A stretch of 22,635 nt of DNA. Source: Clostridia bacterium (lineage in GTDB: Bacteria > Bacillota_A > Clostridia > Christensenellales > CAG-138). This document shows positions 7,754-15,670 of the stretch, piece by piece; position 1 is the first letter of the stretch; each line of letters opens with the position of its first letter. The position numbers and the translations under genes are program-made. The notes below the pieces were generated by a model. It saw nothing but the letters and a program-made list of their open reading frames with translations, ran no database searches and was not told the DNA's origin. The DNA lies in assembly GCA_017553815.1 (NCBI GenBank), contig JAFZJT010000140.1, positions 1 to 22,635 of the forward strand. Direction: 5' to 3'.

Positions 7754-7877
7754 GTTGCGTTTATAACACAACGGCCTGAGGGAGGTGAAGTCTATGATTG
7801 TCTTTCGGTAAAGCAGTATTACAGAAGTGACCTTGAGTAAAACCTTATCTCACAAAAGAATATGACGGAGGTATTCT
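7733..7877 (+). promoter_or_regulatory. structured leader of unit 1
   Basis: The leader has three parts. A perfect 8-bp hairpin (AACCTATT 7733-7740 with AATAGGTT 7749-7756) overlaps the anti-sigma stop. A strong ribosome site, GGAGG (7781-7785), feeds a 5-codon frame. A hairpin AGAATA/TATTCT (7857-7862 with 7872-7877) places the GGAGG of the secreted-protein gene in its 9-base loop, immediately before the ATG. All three parts recur at 10583-10730, with about 95 percent identity by eye over the shared segment. Confidence 0.7.
7794..7811 (+). CDS. 5-codon leader mini-ORF (MIVFR), copy 1
   Basis: ATG ATT GTC TTT CGG TAA, preceded by GGAGGTGAAG with 8 bases between GGAGG and ATG, as good a ribosome site as any in the window. 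The second leader has the same peptide with TTC instead of TTT. After the stop, the same frame stays open for 17 more codons in both copies, so a decayed or stop-interrupted longer peptide is an alternative. Whether the peptide matters or only ribosome occupancy does cannot be read from sequence. Confidence 0.5.
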   Translation: MIVFR

Positions 7878-8342
7878 ATGAAAAAGTTCGTTTCTCTTTT
7901 CTTGATCGCAGTGCTCTGCATTGCAGTACTTCCCCTGCAGGCGTTCGCCGCAGAAGACCATGTTCATTCTGAAGAGTGCTCACGTACAGACCATGTCAAA
8001 GAAGATGTATATGCTGAACGTGTTCTTGTATGCACCTGCAGTAACCCCGTGTTGGATGGATCGACCATCGTCACTATTGAGGATCGCTATATATCGCATA
8101 ACAACAGCTACCATAAAATGCGTTACAAGAATGTCGGTCTTTGCCTTATTTGCAGTAAAACTGCGACAGTATATACATATGGCCCCCTTATGAGTCACAA
8201 CTGGTCCGTCTATGATGGTTCCTGCAACGGTACTATGCAAACACTTCAGTATTCTTGCCGACTCTGTAATGGTCATAAGACTGTGCAAAAAAACTGTCCC
8301 GGAGGACCGCATATCGGCGGATGCAACTATCTTCCTGTATAA
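7878..8342 (+). CDS. secreted Cys-rich protein, copy 1
   Basis: A 154-residue product with a classic signal peptide (KK, hydrophobic core, AFA-A cleavage near residue 24/25). The mature part starts with a His/Glu-rich stretch and contains ten Cys. Seven are conserved with the paralogue at 10731: CxxC (89, 92), C116 in SCNGT, CxxCNG (127, 130), C140 and C149 in a CPxGPHxGxCxYLPV-like tail. The paired CxxC spacing resembles a zinc-ribbon or a disulfide-rich fold. I recognise no named family. The gene lies between a structured leader and an ABC permease gene, which suggests that the transporter acts on this protein or responds to it. Bacteriocin-like, metal-binding or signalling roles are all possible. 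Confidence 0.75.
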   Translation: MKKFVSLFLIAVLCIAVLPLQAFAAEDHVHSEECSRTDHVKEDVYAERVLVCTCSNPVLDGSTIVTIEDRYISHNNSYHKMRYKNVGLCLICSKTATVYTYGPLMSHNWSVYDGSCNGTMQTLQYSCRLCNGHKTVQKNCPGGPHIGGCNYLPV

Positions 8343-8354
8343 TTACTTATGAGC

Positions 8355-8389
8355 TTTGCGGGGCGCTTGTTTTGCGAGCGTTCCGCAAA
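8355..8389 (+). promoter_or_regulatory. intercistronic hairpin, copy 1
   Basis: A 15-bp stem (8355-8369 with 8375-8389, three G-T pairs, TTTTG loop) between the secreted-protein stop and the permease ATG. There is no T-tract, so it is more likely an RNA-stabilising or processing hairpin than a full terminator. An equivalent with compensatory changes is at 11160-11193. Confidence 0.75.
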
Positions 8390-8420
8390 TGAAACAAACA
8401 ACATGACGGGAGTGATATCA

Positions 8421-10397
8421 ATGAAAGCGTTCTTTGCAGTATATAAAAGAAGACCGTTGTTCCCTGTTTTGATTTCTCTGATTTTGCTGCTTGCGGTTTC
8501 CTTGAATGTGATCGGAGCGACCATGATGGCGAGCGCACATAGGCAGAGCGAAGGGATCAACGATGAATACGTTACCATTGCCGTTCCAAACGACAGAAGG
8601 ACATATACGCATGAGGAAATGGAAAACGGTTTAGCCGAGGAGACTCCTATTATCCCATACTATTTGGTGAATGAAGCGGCAATGAACAGCGGCTTTGTGC
8701 AGGACGTTGATTACAGATATATCATTGGAGCGGAGGTCAAGGGAAGCAAAGCGATAACATCCGGATACAAGGATGTGTTGGATTATAATGCTGATTTTGA
8801 CGAACCCTGCTACAACATGGCCGTTTTCGCGGTCAAATGCATAAAAAGTGAGATGCCAAGTTTTGATGAAGACGGCGAAGATGGCACTCCCGTTGATACA
8901 GGTTCCTCAGCCTATTATTTTGCTGAAACGGAGATTATCGATGTCATTTCTCTCGCGGACGGCTATCTCGACATATATGATAATACTGCGCTGATCGATA
9001 CACATGAACATGGTATAGAAGTTCATGAAGTCGAAGCTACTGTTCCTGTTCCGGCAACGATGCGTATATACGGAACGCTGTTTACACCCGATGGGGATAT
9101 CCCGTTTAAGCAAGGGCATACATATCTTGTCTACGGATTCTATCATGATTATCCTGTGGACACCATTAAAACGCAGACATCGGTAATTACAGGCAGAATA
9201 CTGGATTACGGACGACAGTTCAGCCTCCTTGATGAAACGAGAAGATTTATAAAGCTCCCCGGCACTGCAATTTCCGATTTCGAGAAGGCCGGTGACGATG
9301 CGATGCAAGTAAAGCGCGATTATACGGAAGATGGAATGCCATACCTCTATCCGAATGAGGAAATGCTTCCACGCTGGGCAGAATACAGCGGTTCTTGGGA
9401 GGACTTTCTTGCAAGCGACGAAGGCAGGATATGGCGCGAGGAGATCATACCTCTGTGCAAGGTCAATCAAAGCAGCGCAACGGTGATCGTTACCGACAAT
9501 GTGCGAAGCATGTATGCCTTCAATACCGGAGTAGCGGGTTTGCTTGAGGGGCGCTTCTTCAACGATGAGGACTATGCGGGAAGGTCGGTCTGTATGATAA
9601 GCGCGGCTTACGCTCAGTACAACGGTTATAAGATCGGAGATAAGCTTACGTTGGATTTCTACGATACCGGATTCTTTGCAAGTGAGACCATACCGCGCGG
9701 ATCATGTCTTAAAGAGGATCGTATGAACGTAACAGGTGAATATGAAATAGTGGGCATTTATTCCGCGCCTGAGTTTTCACAAGGTGAGCAATTGTTCTGT
9801 GCGGATACGATTCTTATACCTAAAAAAGCTGTTTCGGGCAGCGAGGAGTTTAGCACGCGTCCAAGCAACAGATTGATCACCTCACTGATTTTGAAGAACG
9901 GAACAAAGGAAAGCTTTCTTTCCTACATGGAACAGGAAGGCTATAAGGATGCTTATATTTGCTTTGACCAGAACTTCGGTGCGGCCGAGGTAAGCGTTGA
10001 CGCCTTGGTTAAAAACGGACGGATGCTTTTATGGATTGGCATTGCCGCATTTATCATAACCGCTGCGCTTGCGCATTTTCTCACGATGCGGCGCTTTGCC
10101 CCGTCCGCCAAAACCATGCGCATACTCGGCATCGACCGCAAGGTTGTGGCGAAGCAGGCATTTGGAGCCTTCATTTTGATCGATGCCATTGCCGCCCTGC
10201 TTGGAGCGGGACTTGCCGCTGCGCTGTTTTCAACCGTTACGGAGAAAGCGGTATCAACTGCGCTTGCGCCCGATTATCCCGTTATCGCCGCCTGCGCTGC
10301 CGCGGCGTTCCTGCTGCTGGCGATGATTTCGCTGCTGTGCGCAAAGGCGCTGTCCAACGTACCGTTATTGCAAACCGAAAAGAAGGGATTGAAATAG
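8421..10397 (+). CDS. MacB/FtsX-like ABC transporter permease A, copy 1
   Basis: A 658-residue permease with one N-terminal transmembrane helix (about 12-34), a very large extracytoplasmic domain (about 35-530) and three C-terminal helices (about 533-655). This is the four-helix topology of MacB/FtsX-type permeases, which couple cytosolic ATP hydrolysis to movements of the periplasmic or surface domain rather than to classical membrane transport. The open frame extends back to 8349, but 8421 matches the start of the paralogue and has GGGAG upstream. The last 170 or so residues are almost identical to the copy at 11226, while the N-terminal two thirds are clearly diverged. No ATPase gene follows this copy directly, so it may share the ATPase at 14360. 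Confidence 0.85.
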   Translation: MKAFFAVYKRRPLFPVLISLILLLAVSLNVIGATMMASAHRQSEGINDEYVTIAVPNDRRTYTHEEMENGLAEETPIIPYYLVNEAAMNSGFVQDVDYRYIIGAEVKGSKAITSGYKDVLDYNADFDEPCYNMAVFAVKCIKSEMPSFDEDGEDGTPVDTGSSAYYFAETEIIDVISLADGYLDIYDNTALIDTHEHGIEVHEVEATVPVPATMRIYGTLFTPDGDIPFKQGHTYLVYGFYHDYPVDTIKTQTSVITGRILDYGRQFSLLDETRRFIKLPGTAISDFEKAGDDAMQVKRDYTEDGMPYLYPNEEMLPRWAEYSGSWEDFLASDEGRIWREEIIPLCKVNQSSATVIVTDNVRSMYAFNTGVAGLLEGRFFNDEDYAGRSVCMISAAYAQYNGYKIGDKLTLDFYDTGFFASETIPRGSCLKEDRMNVTGEYEIVGIYSAPEFSQGEQLFCADTILIPKKAVSGSEEFSTRPSNRLITSLILKNGTKESFLSYMEQEGYKDAYICFDQNFGAAEVSVDALVKNGRMLLWIGIAAFIITAALAHFLTMRRFAPSAKTMRILGIDRKVVAKQAFGAFILIDAIAALLGAGLAAALFSTVTEKAVSTALAPDYPVIAACAAAAFLLLAMISLLCAKALSNVPLLQTEKKGLK

Positions 10398-10399
10398 AA

Positions 10400-10477
10400 A
10401 TGAGCATGCGGCATGTCACTCTATCCGACTATGTGTTGACAGCTGCCGCTGCGCACAACGCTCATTCTTGCCGGTGA
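10400..10477 (+). pseudogene. internally deleted remnant of permease B
   Basis: Begins exactly like the permease B gene at 13208 (the first 20 bases match). It then jumps to a stretch matching about 13568-13595 (TCCGACTATG.GTTGACAGC) and soon hits a stop after 25 codons. The remainder of the approximately 380-codon gene is missing. It shows that the ancestral duplication included at least the start of permease B. Confidence 0.7.
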
Positions 10478-10582
10478 AAAACTTGCGATGATATATTTTG
10501 CAAAGTTTGTAACCTGTTCCCTTGTGGGAGGCGTTGTATATAGTAGAAGGACGAAAAGTGTCCTTATTCACCACGGCACTGT
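10478..10582 (+). other. spacer between unit 1 and unit 2
   Basis: No gene is called. A short frame encoding hydrophobic residues runs through about 10458-10610 without a good start, perhaps another degraded fragment. A small hairpin AAGGAC/GTCCTT lies near 10549-10567. Confidence 0.4.
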
Positions 10583-10730
10583 AACCTATTGTGGTTTATT
10601 GAATAGGTTGCGTTTATAACACAACGGTCAGATGGAGGTGAAGCCTATGATTGTCTTCCGGTAAAGCAGTATTGCAGAAGTGACCTTGAGTAAAACCTTA
10701 TCTCACAAAAGAATATGACGGAGGTATTCT
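10583..10730 (+). promoter_or_regulatory. structured leader of unit 2
   Basis: Repeats the leader at 7733-7877: AACCTATT (10583-10590) pairs with AATAGGTT (10602-10609) around a loop of different sequence and length. The mini-ORF with GGAGGTGAAG follows, and the AGAATA/TATTCT hairpin (10710-10715 with 10725-10730) carries GGAGG in its loop right before the ATG. Confidence 0.7.
10647..10664 (+). CDS. 5-codon leader mini-ORF (MIVFR), copy 2
   Basis: ATG ATT GTC TTC CGG TAA behind GGAGGTGAAG. Same peptide as copy 1; the only change within the frame is synonymous (TTT to TTC). Confidence 0.5.
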   Translation: MIVFR

Positions 10731-11147
10731 ATGAAAAAGTTCGTTTCTCTTTTACTTGTCGCAGTGCTCTGCATTGCAGTACTCCCCTTGCAGGCATTTG
10801 CTGCAGTAAGTGATGAGCATGTGGATGAACCTAAAGGGCATACGCATGTGATCCGTCCACAAGACATTGTTACCAAACCTCTCAACACTTATGTACACCA
10901 TGATGATACCAATCATAAGATGGTATATGTGAACAGCGTCAAATGTAAGGAGTGCGGCGCTCTCCTTACTTGGAATTCATACGGAGCTCCTGTGCTTCAT
11001 GACAGAATTTCTGTTTATTCGGCTTCATGCGATGGAACTTGGCAGAAGCATTATGGCACCTGTTTGACTTGCAACGGTTATGGGTATAAGCGCGTGAAGT
11101 GCCCTGCAGGACCTCATACTGGCGCATGTCCGTATCTTCCGGTTTGA
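10731..11147 (+). CDS. secreted Cys-rich protein, copy 2
   Basis: A 138-residue paralogue of the protein at 7878. The signal peptides are nearly identical (AFA-A cleavage near 24/25). The mature parts diverge strongly but keep seven Cys at matching spacing (72, 75, 100, 111, 114, 124, 133), the SC[DN]GT and CxxCNG blocks and the ending CP.GPH.G.C.YLPV. It lacks the three N-terminal Cys of copy 1. Conserved Cys/His spacing in a rapidly changing sequence points to a selected fold, disulfide-bonded or metal-bound. It is followed by the covarying hairpin and permease A copy 2. Function not known. Confidence 0.75.
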   Translation: MKKFVSLLLVAVLCIAVLPLQAFAAVSDEHVDEPKGHTHVIRPQDIVTKPLNTYVHHDDTNHKMVYVNSVKCKECGALLTWNSYGAPVLHDRISVYSASCDGTWQKHYGTCLTCNGYGYKRVKCPAGPHTGACPYLPV

Positions 11148-11159
11148 TCATTGACCATA

Positions 11160-11193
11160 TTGCGGGGCGTCTGTTTCCACAGGCGCTTCGCAA
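11160..11193 (+). promoter_or_regulatory. intercistronic hairpin, copy 2
   Basis: A 14-bp stem (11160-11173 with 11180-11193, TTTCCA loop). Compared with 8356-8388, six bases differ and every change keeps pairing. One is a double compensatory change (T-A to C-G), the others convert between Watson-Crick and G-T pairs. Confidence 0.75.
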
Positions 11194-11225
11194 AAGATAC
11201 CCTATAAAGGAATAGGAGCAAATAG

Positions 11226-13205
11226 ATGAAAACATTTTCTGCTTTACATAAAAAAAGACCCTTGTTTCCTATACTGCTTTCTCTGCTTTTGTTGCTTGCG
11301 GTGTCTTTGACCGTGCTTGGAGCGGCTATGCTTTGCTGGACGTTTCGCCAAGCCGCACAGGTTTCCAACGATTATGTTACCATAGCTGTTCTTCCGGATT
11401 ATAGGACTCCCACAGGAGAGGAGCTTGAAAACGGTACTTTTACAGAGAGGGAATATGATCCGTTCGCAGTACATGAGGCAGCAATAAACAGCGGATTCGT
11501 TCAGTCCGTGGATTACCGTTATATTCTCGGTGCGGAGGTCAAGGGAAGCAAGGCGATCATTTCGGGCTGTCGGGATTTGCTGGATTATGATACGGAGTTT
11601 GATTCCCCCTGCTATAATATGACTGTTTTTGCTGTCAAATGCAAATCCGTCAAAGATGGAGAAACATTAACTCCGATGGGCGAAATCATCGCCGGTTATG
11701 ATATGGAAGCCGAGATCGTTGACGTCGTTTCCCTTGCAGACGGTTACCCTGATATTTATGATGACTCCGAGCTAATCGCTTATGTTCCAGGACATGTACA
11801 TGAAACCGCTAAAGCATCCGTACCCGTTCCGGCAACAATAACTATAAAAGGGAGTCTGTTTACGGCTGAAGGCGAAATACCTTTTCAAGAAGGGAAAACC
11901 TATCTGATCTATGGTTTTTATAGGGATTATACGGTTATTACGATGAGCACTCAGACCAGTATAACGCAAGGCCGACTTTTGGATAACGGACGCAGCATCC
12001 TTTTCTTGGATTACGCGAGAATATATCTACATCTTGATCGCGGCGGAAACATTACTTTTACCGATCCAAGCGAGATGACCGGTAAAATTGGTGAGTTTTA
12101 TGACAAGGCGCTTCAGGTGGAGCGTGGATATATGGAAGATGGAACGCCGTATTACTATCCCGATGAAGAGATGCTTCCTCGCTGGGCGGAGTACAACGGC
12201 TCGCTGGAGGACTTCCTTGCGAGCGATGAATGCATGGTATGGCGTGAAGATATTATACCGCTTTGCAATGTCAACCAAAGCAGCGCAACGGTGATACTCT
12301 CCGACAATGTGCAAAGTATGTATATTTTTAACACGGGTGTGGCGGCTCTATTGGAAGGACGCTTCTTTGACAGTTCAGACTACGCAGGCAAAAAGGTCTG
12401 TATGATAAGCGCGGCATACGCGCAGTATAACGGCTACAAGATCGGGGACAAGCTTGAGATGGACTTCTATGATACCGGTTATTGGAGCAGCGACACCATC
12501 CCTCGCGGCCCTTGTCTGCCGGAGGATCGATTAGGCGTGACGGAAGAATATGAGATTGTCGGTATCTATTCCGCGCCGGAGTTTTCAAAGGGAATCCAAA
12601 TGATTTGCGCAGATACGATCCTGATACCCAAGAAATCCGTTTCCGGCAGCGAATCGTTTGAAACGAATCCAAAAGATCGGCTGGTGACATCGCTGATTTT
12701 GAAGAACGGAACAAAGGAAAGCTTTCTTTCCTATATGGAACAGGAAGGCTATAAGGATGCTTATATTTGCTTTGATCAGAACTTCAGCGCAACTGAGGTA
12801 AGCATTGACGCCTTGGTTGAAAACGGGCAGATGCTTTTATGGATCGGTATTGCCGCGTTTATCATAACCGCTGCGCTTGCGCATTTTCTCACGATGCGGC
12901 GCTTTGCCCCGTCCGCTAAAACCATGCGCATACTCGGCATCGACCGCAAGGTTGTGGCGAAGCAGGCAGTTGGAGCCTTCATTTTGATCGATGCCATTGC
13001 CGCCCTGCTTGGAGCGGGACTTGCCGCTGCGCTGTTCTCCACCGTTACGGAGAAAGCGGTATCAACTGCGCTTGCGCCCGATTATCCCGTTATCGCCGCC
13101 TGCGCTGCCGCAGCGTTCCTGCTGCTGGCGATGATTTCGCTGCTGTGCGCAAAGGCGCTGTCCAACGTACCGTTATTGCAAACCGAAAAGAAGGGATTGA
13201 AATAG
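11226..13205 (+). CDS. MacB/FtsX-like ABC transporter permease A, copy 2
   Basis: A 659-residue permease with the same topology as the one at 8421: one N-terminal helix, a large extracytoplasmic domain and three C-terminal helices. AGGAGC lies about 8 bases before the ATG. The stop is two bases before permease B, so they are coupled. The 3' third is nearly identical in nucleotides to copy 1 (from about 12695 to the end), unlike the 5' part, indicating recent gene conversion or selection on the part that contacts the shared ATPase and permease B. The diverged outer domains could each be matched to their own upstream secreted protein. Confidence 0.87.
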   Translation: MKTFSALHKKRPLFPILLSLLLLLAVSLTVLGAAMLCWTFRQAAQVSNDYVTIAVLPDYRTPTGEELENGTFTEREYDPFAVHEAAINSGFVQSVDYRYILGAEVKGSKAIISGCRDLLDYDTEFDSPCYNMTVFAVKCKSVKDGETLTPMGEIIAGYDMEAEIVDVVSLADGYPDIYDDSELIAYVPGHVHETAKASVPVPATITIKGSLFTAEGEIPFQEGKTYLIYGFYRDYTVITMSTQTSITQGRLLDNGRSILFLDYARIYLHLDRGGNITFTDPSEMTGKIGEFYDKALQVERGYMEDGTPYYYPDEEMLPRWAEYNGSLEDFLASDECMVWREDIIPLCNVNQSSATVILSDNVQSMYIFNTGVAALLEGRFFDSSDYAGKKVCMISAAYAQYNGYKIGDKLEMDFYDTGYWSSDTIPRGPCLPEDRLGVTEEYEIVGIYSAPEFSKGIQMICADTILIPKKSVSGSESFETNPKDRLVTSLILKNGTKESFLSYMEQEGYKDAYICFDQNFSATEVSIDALVENGQMLLWIGIAAFIITAALAHFLTMRRFAPSAKTMRILGIDRKVVAKQAVGAFILIDAIAALLGAGLAAALFSTVTEKAVSTALAPDYPVIAACAAAAFLLLAMISLLCAKALSNVPLLQTEKKGLK

Positions 13206-13207
13206 AA

Positions 13208-14356
13208 ATGAGCATGCGGCATGTCACGATCTCCGCAATGATGAGGCGCAAACGATGGACGCTCCTGCTGCTGTTCATCGCTTTGCTTGAAACCTGCGCC
13301 GCTATGGTGCTGTGTTCGCTTACCGCGAGGCAGGAGGCGGCGCTTGAGAAAACGGTAGATGATACTGTGATCTCCTGCGTTATCACAGATTCACAGGGCA
13401 CAAATCAGGACAATCTGCACATGGCGACGGGCTTTGTGGATTTGCTGTGCGGGCTGCGGCATGAGAGAGGTTACTATCAGGACGAGCATATCAAAAATGT
13501 GCGCTCAAAGGCGAGCATCAAGCTGATCGCGCCGAAAGAATACACGATGGTATGCCTTTTAACTCCCGATTCCGACTATGCGTTGACAGCGGCCGGAGGC
13601 GGAAGCATGATTTTGTTTGACGGATGGGATGCTTCCGTGTTTGCGGGCAATCAGGAAGTGTGCGTAATCCCGCAGGGGCTTGCTGTTGACGGCGAGTACA
13701 TAGAAATCGACAACGGCAATTTTTCCGTGAGTTTGCGGATTATCGGAACGCATACGGGTTCGGCGAAGACCCTGTATTGCCCCTTTCACACAATGGACTT
13801 CCATGACGGGCAAAGCTATATGATTACGGCGGATTCCTGCTCCTTCGACATCAGGGATACACGCCGTCTTGATGAGGCAAAGGCGTCGCTCTACGAAGTT
13901 TTTGCGGATCTGAACGCCGATGACCAATCGGGCATTCGCCCCGCATTTGCCGTTCGTATAAATGACGATATTCTTCGCAACACATTGGAAGAAATACGGG
14001 GAAATATCCGAACGCTGCATTTGCTGATCCCCGCGCTGCTCATAATTGAGGGAGCGGTCGGATTCTTTGCGGCATACCTCTCCACACAGTCGCGCCTGCG
14101 CGAGTACGCAGTCATGCGCTGTCTCGGCATGACACGCGGAAAAATCTTCCGCTTGACGTTCGGCGAGTATCTTGCGCTTGCGGTCGTGGGCGCCGCCGTC
14201 GGAACCGTCATCGGAATCGTGATAAACGGAACTCTCTCGCTTCGTATGCTGCTGTATGCGGCAGGAGCGATCTCCGCGTTTTTAATCGGGACGGCGATTT
14301 CCGTTTCCCGTATCACGCGAATCAATGTAATGAAACTTATGAAAACGGAGGAATAA
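13208..14356 (+). CDS. FtsX-like ABC transporter permease B
   Basis: A 382-residue permease with an N-terminal helix (about 19-41), an extracytoplasmic domain of about 220 residues and three C-terminal helices (about 272-375), the region with LREYAVMRCLGMTRGKIFRL being the FtsX-family coupling segment. The open frame extends to 13145 inside the previous gene. I choose 13208 because it is two bases after that stop and matches the start of the remnant at 10400. There is no strong ribosome site, so translation is likely coupled. It probably forms a heterodimeric permease with one of the A subunits. Confidence 0.85.
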   Translation: MSMRHVTISAMMRRKRWTLLLLFIALLETCAAMVLCSLTARQEAALEKTVDDTVISCVITDSQGTNQDNLHMATGFVDLLCGLRHERGYYQDEHIKNVRSKASIKLIAPKEYTMVCLLTPDSDYALTAAGGGSMILFDGWDASVFAGNQEVCVIPQGLAVDGEYIEIDNGNFSVSLRIIGTHTGSAKTLYCPFHTMDFHDGQSYMITADSCSFDIRDTRRLDEAKASLYEVFADLNADDQSGIRPAFAVRINDDILRNTLEEIRGNIRTLHLLIPALLIIEGAVGFFAAYLSTQSRLREYAVMRCLGMTRGKIFRLTFGEYLALAVVGAAVGTVIGIVINGTLSLRMLLYAAGAISAFLIGTAISVSRITRINVMKLMKTEE

Positions 14357-14359
14357 AAC

Positions 14360-15025
14360 ATGGAAAGCCTGCTTGTAAAGGACATAACATACAGCTATCG
14401 CAACAAGTATCAGACCGTCCGCGCACTGGGCGGCGTGAGCGTCGAATTTGAGCCGGGCAAGATGTACACCATCGTCGGCTCGTCCGGCTGCGGAAAAACA
14501 ACCTTCCTTTCTCTGCTGGCGGGGCTTGACGTGCCGGAAAGCGGAAGCATCGAATGGAAGGGCGAATCCACCGCAAAAATGGATCGCGACCGTTACAGAC
14601 GCGAAAGCGCTTCGGTGATCTATCAGAACTTCAATCTGTTTCAGCATTTGACCGTGCTTGAAAATGCAGCATATCCGCTATATATGCGCGGTATGAAGAA
14701 GAACGAGGCGGAAGCAAAAGCAAGGGAAAAACTGCTTGCGGTAGGATTGAAAGAGGAGCAGTTTGACCGCCTGCCCAATATGCTCTCCGGCGGCGAACAG
14801 CAGCGCGTGGCGATAGCAAGGGCGCTTGCATCCGGCAGCAGGATCATTCTTGCGGACGAGCCGACGGGCAACCTCGACAGCGAAAACGGCAGGAATATCG
14901 TGGAAATACTGAAACGCCTTGCCCACGAAGAAAACTGCTGCGTTGTTATTGTGACACACGATCAAGCCGTAGCCGATGAAGCCGATGTGGTGCTGAAAAT
15001 GCGCGATGGAAAGCTGGAGGGATAG
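14360..15025 (+). CDS. ABC transporter ATP-binding protein, MacB/LolD-like
   Basis: A 221-residue ATPase with all motifs intact: Walker A GSSGCGKT (40-47), Q-loop Gln89, signature LSGGEQ (142-147), Walker B IILADE (162-167) and the switch His200 in VTHD. Length and motif style fit the MacB/LolD/FtsE group that pairs with FtsX-like permeases. GGAGG lies 9 bases before the ATG and the permease B stop is three bases upstream. It is the only ATPase gene in the locus, so it probably energises permease B with both A copies. Confidence 0.95.
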   Translation: MESLLVKDITYSYRNKYQTVRALGGVSVEFEPGKMYTIVGSSGCGKTTFLSLLAGLDVPESGSIEWKGESTAKMDRDRYRRESASVIYQNFNLFQHLTVLENAAYPLYMRGMKKNEAEAKAREKLLAVGLKEEQFDRLPNMLSGGEQQRVAIARALASGSRIILADEPTGNLDSENGRNIVEILKRLAHEENCCVVIVTHDQAVADEADVVLKMRDGKLEG

Positions 15026-15127
15026 TCCATAAAACAGCTGCATTTACAAATCCAACCGAGAATAGCACAATTATGTGCGTAGATACTTTGAACCATAATA
15101 ATCATACTATAATAAGGAATGTCCTAT

Positions 15128-15652
15128 ATGATTTTATCTAAGAACAGAATACTCAGCGAACTGAATAATTCAATCTTTATCTCGCCGTTCGATGAGTCAA
15201 AGCTTAATTCAAACAGCTATAACCTCTCATTATCTGAGCGGCTACTTGTGTATAATACTTCTACGCTTGATATGAAAAAGAAGTATGATGCGAATGATAT
15301 GACCGAGTTGTTCATCCCCAATGAAGGCTTTTTGCTGCAGCCTGGAAAACTATATCTTGCATCAACAGTTGAGAGGACGTTGACTACGAAGTTCATTCCC
15401 AAAATTGAAGGACGGTCTTCCCTTGCTAGGTTAGGCTTGTTTGTACATATCACCGCCGGGCTAGGTGAAGCGGGATTTGACGGACACTGGACATTGGAGC
15501 TCTCATGTGTACAGCCGATAATAGTTTATCCGTATATCTCCGTATGTCAAATCTATTATAATACGGTCGACGGGGATATTGCCCTTTGCAATAGCGACAA
15601 ATACCAGTACAGTACAGAGGCAGAACCCAGTAAACTTTTCAAAGAGATATAA
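15128..15652 (+). CDS. dcd: dCTP deaminase (Dcd/dUTPase superfamily)
   Basis: A 174-residue protein starting MILSKNRIL like most dCTP deaminases. The frame also has an ATG at 15119, but AAGGA (15114-15118) abuts it and sits 9 bases before 15128. It has the EGRSSLARLGL block (94-104) and the active-site strand GFDGHWTLEL, with Glu124 at the position of the catalytic Glu of the family. The usual Asp before this strand (IDPG) is replaced by Glu114. Family role: deaminate dCTP to dUTP in a homotrimer; some phage-induced relatives deplete dCTP as defence. A TATAAT lies at 15108-15113 but is too close to the start to give a normal leader. It heads a four-gene AT-rich cassette. Confidence 0.85.
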   Translation: MILSKNRILSELNNSIFISPFDESKLNSNSYNLSLSERLLVYNTSTLDMKKKYDANDMTELFIPNEGFLLQPGKLYLASTVERTLTTKFIPKIEGRSSLARLGLFVHITAGLGEAGFDGHWTLELSCVQPIIVYPYISVCQIYYNTVDGDIALCNSDKYQYSTEAEPSKLFKEI

Positions 15653-15670
15653 ACAATCGGAGGTAGACAA

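Noticed and set aside
8349..8420. Upstream extension of permease A copy 1
   Set aside because: It is made of the conserved intercistronic hairpin, and the paralogue starts at the equivalent of 8421.
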